NCBI GenBank assembly: GCA_005878515.1
Contig: VBLZ01000007.1
Location: 1 to 9,526, forward strand
DNA length: 9,526 bases
Direction: 5' to 3'
DNA from: Methanobacteriota archaeon
GTDB taxonomy: Archaea; Thermoplasmatota; Thermoplasmata; RBG-16-68-12
Shown: in pieces, positions 5,941 to 9,526 of the stretch
Layout of the letters: the number at the start of each line of letters is the position of its first letter
Position numbering within the stretch: the first letter of the stretch is position 1
Made by a program: the position numbers and the translations under genes
Notes under the pieces: generated by a model
Database searches by the model: none
Seen by the model: only the letters and a program-made list of their open reading frames with translations
What the model was told of the DNA's origin: nothing

Positions 5941-7704
5941 TCACCCGCCTCGAAGGAGACCGACCACTCGCTCCGCCGCCCGGCCGTCGAGAGGTGCATA
6001 AAAGCGAGCCAAGAATGCGGCTTGCCCGTCGAGGACCCGATTGTAGTGCCCGCGATCTCCGAGCAACCGATCGAGGATTGAGGAGAGGTCCGCCGCCGTC
6101 TCCGCGCGACAGCCACCACCCTGCTCGGGAGGATGGAACGGGCTATCCGGGTCCGGAGGACCGATGAATACGACCGGACGTCGAAGATACATGGCTTCCA
6201 GCGCGACCGTTGAGGAGACGGCCAGCACGATCCGGGACCGCTCGATCAGAGCAAACGTATCCGCTTGCTGGACGGTCACAATTCGCGTGGCCGCCCGGCC
6301 GTCGAGTGGCAGGGGTTCCGGCCGCTCCGCCGGATGCCACTTAATCACCAACATGAATCGGGCGCGCGGCATGACGGAGCTGAGGACGATCTCTAGGGCC
6401 GCATGACGATCCCACGGCGACCGCCATGCACGATCCTGAACGAACGGCTGGGACGCGAACATCACCAAGGGCGTGCTCGGAGGCAAGCGTGCAACGACCG
6501 CAGGGAGTCGCGTCCGCGCTCCGGATCGGAGGCCGTCGTAACGCGGCGACCCTGTCGGCTCGACGCGGGCGGAAGACCGAAGGTTCCTCCGAAACCAATC
6601 GGCATCGGCGGCACCCCATGCCGCAACTCGATCCGCCTCCGTCTGCTTGTAGCTGAATGCGCCGGCAAGGATGCCATGTTGAACGACCGTGGTGGGGATC
6701 CTCTTCAGGCGTGCGAAGCGGACCATCGCCTTCGCGAGAGGACTCGTCGTTTCGACGAGAAGCAGATGGGCCGCTCGACCGAGCGTATCGTCGAAGGCGA
6801 CGCCTGCGAACGCCAAGTCCCTCAGCTCCGTTCGAATCCGCGTCCGGATATCCGCGTGTAACGGCTCCCACAGCTCGGCGGCCTCCTCGCCGAGCGACGG
6901 AGGCGGCATCAGTCGATCCACGGTTGCCATGGCCCGGCCCAGGAACCCCTGCAGGTCGCGGCGCGCTGAAGTGTCTCCGAACGCGTCAAGGGCGACGACA
7001 AAGAGGCCTGCCCGGGGGTTCGAGCGAATCGGAAGCCGAGACGGTGTCACAACGACGGTGCTCTCCGAGCTTCGGCGCCACGCCGCCGCCACCGGCTCGT
7101 AATACTCGCGGTACGGGCCGACGGCGACGAGGGGTCGCTCTTCGCGCAATACGGAGAGCCCCCGTCGACTGGCCACGGACAGATACGCGAGGCGGAGCGC
7201 CGATGCAGAACGGGCCTTCGGAACGCCGCTCGCATGGTATAACGGTTCGAAACGGAGTCCCGTCGCCATCGATCGAGAGGCGGCCAACCGTCCGATCCCA
7301 TCCAGATGCGGATAGGGGTGGAACATACCGCTGGACGCTGGGACGTCGCAGAGAACGGCCTCCGGGTGCTCCCGTTCGAAAATCCGGTCGACGATAATCG
7401 ACGTTTTGAGGATATCCCGGACCACGAACGTGAGCGCGAAGGCGAAGCATTCCGCGAGATTCACGCCGTTCCAATTGAACGCGTCGGGATCGGTTCCCCT
7501 CCACCAATCGGCCGCCCACCGCTCTGTCGCCTTCTCCACGTGCGCGTCATCCTCAGGCCGGAGGAAATCTTCGGGACGACTCGCGATGCGACGTTTGTTG
7601 TCGACCGAAACGGTCGGTTCCAATGGGAGTACGCGGGCCTCCGCGGGTACGTGATCCAAGGTCACTTGATGGGCGACGAAAGCAATGCTCCGCGTTCCTG
7701 CCAT
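5941..7704 (-). CDS. GT-B-like glycosyltransferase, capsule/surface-carbohydrate type (poorly classified)
   Basis: A 587-aa soluble-looking protein. Its C-terminal half looks like a GT-B or capsule-polysaccharide (KpsS/KpsC, CDP-glycerol transferase-like) glycosyltransferase: TTVVQHGI (338-345), WGAADADW (363-370), TGSPRYDGL (384-392), VIKWHPAE (453-460) and SSTVALEAMYLRRPVVFIGP (497-516). The His of QHG, the KxHP lysine/histidine and the SST...E end are the usual donor-phosphate contacts in such folds. The N-terminal 300 residues are less recognisable; a Trp-rich stretch (RWAADWWRG at 62-70, FNWNG at 76-80) and predicted helices follow. No signal peptide or membrane segment is visible. It likely extends a surface glycan or transfers a phospho-polyol; I cannot name the substrate. 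The start is ATG at 7704, with a clear TATA box about 34 bases upstream. The methyltransferase gene follows after 6 bases. Confidence 0.72.
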   Translation of the reverse strand: MAGTRSIAFVAHQVTLDHVPAEARVLPLEPTVSVDNKRRIASRPEDFLRPEDDAHVEKATERWAADWWRGTDPDAFNWNGVNLAECFAFALTFVVRDILKTSIIVDRIFEREHPEAVLCDVPASSGMFHPYPHLDGIGRLAASRSMATGLRFEPLYHASGVPKARSASALRLAYLSVASRRGLSVLREERPLVAVGPYREYYEPVAAAWRRSSESTVVVTPSRLPIRSNPRAGLFVVALDAFGDTSARRDLQGFLGRAMATVDRLMPPPSLGEEAAELWEPLHADIRTRIRTELRDLAFAGVAFDDTLGRAAHLLLVETTSPLAKAMVRFARLKRIPTTVVQHGILAGAFSYKQTEADRVAAWGAADADWFRRNLRSSARVEPTGSPRYDGLRSGARTRLPAVVARLPPSTPLVMFASQPFVQDRAWRSPWDRHAALEIVLSSVMPRARFMLVIKWHPAERPEPLPLDGRAATRIVTVQQADTFALIERSRIVLAVSSTVALEAMYLRRPVVFIGPPDPDSPFHPPEQGGGCRAETAADLSSILDRLLGDRGHYNRVLDGQAAFLARFYAPLDGRAAERVVGLLRGG

Positions 7705-7735
7705 CCCGAACGAACCGTCGTAATCTTCGGCGAAT

Positions 7736-7751
7736 CTTATATGTTCCTCCG
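7736..7751 (-). promoter_or_regulatory. Archaeal-type promoter of the GT-B-like gene
   Basis: The minus strand reads CGGAGGAACATATAAG: a purine-rich BRE-like part followed by a near-consensus TATA box, centred about 34 bases before the ATG at 7704. The transcript would have a leader of under about 10 bases. It should drive the glycosyltransferase-methyltransferase pair. Confidence 0.5.
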
Positions 7752-7782
7752 AGACGACCTCTCGTCAGAAGCGAGGCCCAAG

Positions 7783-7795
7783 GACACCTTTTAAG
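7783..7795 (+). promoter_or_regulatory. Archaeal-type promoter of the PseB-type dehydratase gene
   Basis: TTTTAAG at 7789-7795 is the only A/T-rich element upstream of this gene in the expected window. It is centred about 32 bases before the ATG at 7824, giving a leader of about 7 bases. With the opposite promoter at 7736-7751 it forms a compact divergent control region of 119 bases (7705-7823), in which I see no small gene. Confidence 0.42.
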
Positions 7796-7823
7796 CCGGG
7801 CGGGCATTGCGTCGTCGGACCAC

Positions 7824-8795
7824 ATGACTGTGGACGACAAGACGATCCTCATCACCGGCGGCACCGGGTCCTTTGGGCAGAAGTTTGTGGAGCTTCTCCT
7901 GAAGACGCAGCGCCCTCAGGCCATCCGAATCTACTCGAGGGACGAGTGGAAGCAGGTCCAGATGCAGACCCGGTTTGACGATTCCCGCCTCCGGTTCCTG
8001 ATCGGCGATGTGCGAGACCGAAATCGGCTCTATCGAGCCCTGAACGGCGTCGACGTGCTCATCCACGCGGCAGCGCTGAAGCAAGTTCCGGTCGCGGAGT
8101 ACAACCCCATCGAAGCGGTCCGGACGAACATCGAAGGCGCGGTGAACGTCATCGACGCTGCGATCGACAACGGCGTGCCAAAGGTGATCGCCCTCAGCAC
8201 GGACAAGGCGGTCCATCCGGTGAACTTGTACGGCGCGACGAAGCTCGTGGCCGAGAAGCTGCTGATCCAGGCGAACTCGTACAGCGGTCCTCGCGAGACG
8301 CGGTTCAGCGTCGTCCGCTACGGGAACGTCGTCGGCAGCCGGGGCAGCGTGATCCCGGTATTCCGGGAGCAGTCGAAAGGGGGCGCGCTCACGATCACCG
8401 ATGAGCGCATGACCCGGTTTTGGATTACGCAAGAAGAGGCCGCGCGTTTCATCCTGCGCTGCACGGATCTCATGCTCGGCGGCGAGATTTTCGTGCCGAA
8501 GATTCCGAGCATGCGCGTGACGGATCTGGCCGAGGCGATCGCCCCCGGCGCAAAACGGAAAGTGATCGGCATCCGGCCCGGCGAGAAGCTGCACGAAGTC
8601 CTTCTCACGGAGGAAGAGGCCGTTCATGCTCGGGAATTCGAGGACCATTTCGTGATCGAGCCCGAGCACCCCTTCTGGTCACGAGAGAAAAGCCTCGGAG
8701 GCAAGCCGCTTCCCGCCGGGTTCCGCTACACGAGTGACGGGAACTCCGTTTGGCTCACGCCCGCGCGACTAAAGGAGATGCTGAAAGGCTTGTGA
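7824..8795 (+). CDS. pseB: UDP-GlcNAc 4,6-dehydratase, PseB/FlaA1-type (inverting)
   Basis: A 323-aa soluble SDR of the polysaccharide-biosynthesis dehydratase family. GGTGSFG (12-18) binds NADP, HAAALKQVP (81-89) is the family motif, STDKA (125-129) and NLYGATK (134-140) hold the catalytic Asp127, Lys128 and Tyr136 with Lys140. RYGNVVGSRGSVIP (165-178), RPGEKLHE (251-258) and YTSDGN (302-307) complete the PseB/CapE pattern. The usual reaction is UDP-GlcNAc to UDP-2-acetamido-2,6-dideoxy-L-arabino-hexos-4-ulose, the first step toward pseudaminic acid or toward L-FucNAc-type sugars. The soluble length excludes the long membrane-anchored WbpM type. The ATG at 7824 is the start; the open frame upstream to 7623 runs through the promoter and the opposite gene. 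The stop overlaps the next gene's GTG by 4 bases, so the two are translationally coupled. Confidence 0.92.
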   Translation: MTVDDKTILITGGTGSFGQKFVELLLKTQRPQAIRIYSRDEWKQVQMQTRFDDSRLRFLIGDVRDRNRLYRALNGVDVLIHAAALKQVPVAEYNPIEAVRTNIEGAVNVIDAAIDNGVPKVIALSTDKAVHPVNLYGATKLVAEKLLIQANSYSGPRETRFSVVRYGNVVGSRGSVIPVFREQSKGGALTITDERMTRFWITQEEAARFILRCTDLMLGGEIFVPKIPSMRVTDLAEAIAPGAKRKVIGIRPGEKLHEVLLTEEEAVHAREFEDHFVIEPEHPFWSREKSLGGKPLPAGFRYTSDGNSVWLTPARLKEMLKGL

Positions 8796-9526
8796 CCGCG
8801 GATCCGAACCGGGTCGTAGCCATCGTCCAGGCTCGGATGGGATCCACGCGGCTTCCCGGCAAAGTCCTCAAGCCACTGGCGGGACAGCCCATGATTGCGC
8901 GGGTCGTCGAGCGAACGCGTCGGGCGAAGGGCGTCCGTGAGGTGGTCGTCGCCACGACACGGGAGGCCCGAGACGAGCCGCTCGTGGAACTGTGCCACTC
9001 TCGAGGGTGGCCGTTCACCCGCGGCGACGAGGCGGATCTCCTCGATCGATATCACGCCGCTGCGATCGTGCATCGGGCCGACGCCGTGGTCCGGATCACG
9101 TCCGATTGTCCGCTCATCGACCCCGGCCTTATCGACCGTGTCCTTGACGCGTTTCGTCGCGGGGACTGCGATTACGCGAGCAACACGCTGGAACCGCGAA
9201 CGTTCCCTCGCGGGCTCGACGTCGAGGTGGTCGGTTTCAAGGCGCTCGAGCGTGCTTGGCGGGAGGACACAAACCCTCAATGGCGCGAGCACGCGACCCC
9301 GTACATCTACCGCCATCCGGAGCACTTCCGGTTGCGGCCGGTGCGGAACGATCGCGACTTGTCATACCATCGGTGGACCGTTGACACCCCTGAGGATTAC
9401 GACCTCGTCTGCCGCATCTACGACCATTTCGGACATGACCGATTCGCGTGGACGGACGTGTTGCAGGTCCTCGATGAACACCCGGACTGGGTCGAGATTA
9501 ACCGCCATGTACACCAGAAGTCGGTC
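8792..9526 (+). CDS. SpsF/PseF-type cytidylyltransferase (3' end outside window)
   Basis: An open frame of 245 codons with no stop before the window edge. QARMGSTRLPGKVL (13-26) is the nucleotide-binding loop of CMP-sugar synthetases (SpsF, KdsB, NeuA relatives). RGDEADLLDRY (77-87), RITSDCPLIDP (101-111) with a metal-binding Asp, FPRGLDVEV (138-146), EHATPYIY (166-173) and RWTVDTPEDY (194-203) are diagnostic of the SpsF/PseF group. The family usually has about 240-250 residues, so little is missing unless a further domain is fused. Likely role: CTP-dependent activation of a nonulosonic acid such as pseudaminic acid. The start is GTG at 8792, overlapping the PseB stop as GTGA, with AAAGGAG at 8771-8777; the first ATG falls inside the nucleotide-binding motif and is excluded. 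Other cytidylyltransferase substrates cannot be ruled out. Confidence 0.9.
   Translation, partial: MTADPNRVVAIVQARMGSTRLPGKVLKPLAGQPMIARVVERTRRAKGVREVVVATTREARDEPLVELCHSRGWPFTRGDEADLLDRYHAAAIVHRADAVVRITSDCPLIDPGLIDRVLDAFRRGDCDYASNTLEPRTFPRGLDVEVVGFKALERAWREDTNPQWREHATPYIYRHPEHFRLRPVRNDRDLSYHRWTVDTPEDYDLVCRIYDHFGHDRFAWTDVLQVLDEHPDWVEINRHVHQKSV

Noticed and set aside
7623..7823. 67-codon N-terminal extension of the PseB-type protein
   Set aside because: It would run through both divergent promoters and into the opposite gene; PseB proteins begin close to the GGTGSFG motif.
7791..8669. 292-codon minus-strand frame over the dehydratase gene
   Set aside because: Antisense shadow of a strongly supported gene; His/Asp/Arg-rich with no recognisable motif.

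Overview
The window is a surface-polysaccharide / protein-glycan biosynthesis locus from a GC-rich prokaryote, most likely an archaeon. The archaeal reading rests on A/T-rich TATA-like boxes, several with purine-rich BRE-like sequence upstream, that stand out from the GC-rich background 24-35 bases before start codons. Two of these genes would then have essentially leaderless transcripts. Non-ATG starts are common: GTG in four genes and TTG in one. I suspect a high-GC Euryarchaeota/Thermoplasmatota-type lineage, but that is inference. No rRNA, tRNA, CRISPR, insertion sequence or phage gene was found. Every gap between genes is under 125 bases.

Layout. Positions 3-365 (+) hold the C-terminal end of a UDP-glucose 6-dehydrogenase. 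It converges on a minus-strand block read from right to left: a GT2 glycosyltransferase with a membrane tail (4376-3426), a GalU-type UTP-glucose-1-phosphate uridylyltransferase (3320-2457), a UDP-glucuronate decarboxylase-type SDR (2464-1514), and a second SDR epimerase carrying a Cys/His zinc-ribbon-like insert (1517-399). The last three overlap end to end (8 and 4 bases) and look translationally coupled. Divergent from the membrane GT2 is a soluble rhamnosyltransferase-like GT2 (4452-5294, +). It overlaps tail to tail with a minus-strand pair: a large GT-B-like glycosyltransferase (7704-5941) followed by a SAM methyltransferase (5934-5278). Divergent from that pair is a PseB-type UDP-GlcNAc 4,6-dehydratase (7824-8795, +), which overlaps by 4 bases an SpsF/PseF-type cytidylyltransferase starting at 8792. 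The cytidylyltransferase has no stop before the window ends.

How the genes fit together. GalU (glucose-1-P to UDP-Glc), UGD (UDP-Glc to UDP-GlcA) and the UXS-type SDR (UDP-GlcA to UDP-xylose) are three consecutive steps. The insert-bearing epimerase could act on the product or on a deoxysugar nucleotide. PseB and the SpsF-type enzyme suggest a second precursor branch toward a CMP-activated nonulosonic acid such as pseudaminic acid; the intermediate enzymes are not in the window. Three glycosyltransferases and a methyltransferase would assemble and cap the glycan. I see no radically new system. The points most worth a second look are the zinc-ribbon-like insert, the poorly classifiable 587-aa GT-B-like protein, the incomplete nonulosonate branch and the leaderless archaeal promoters.
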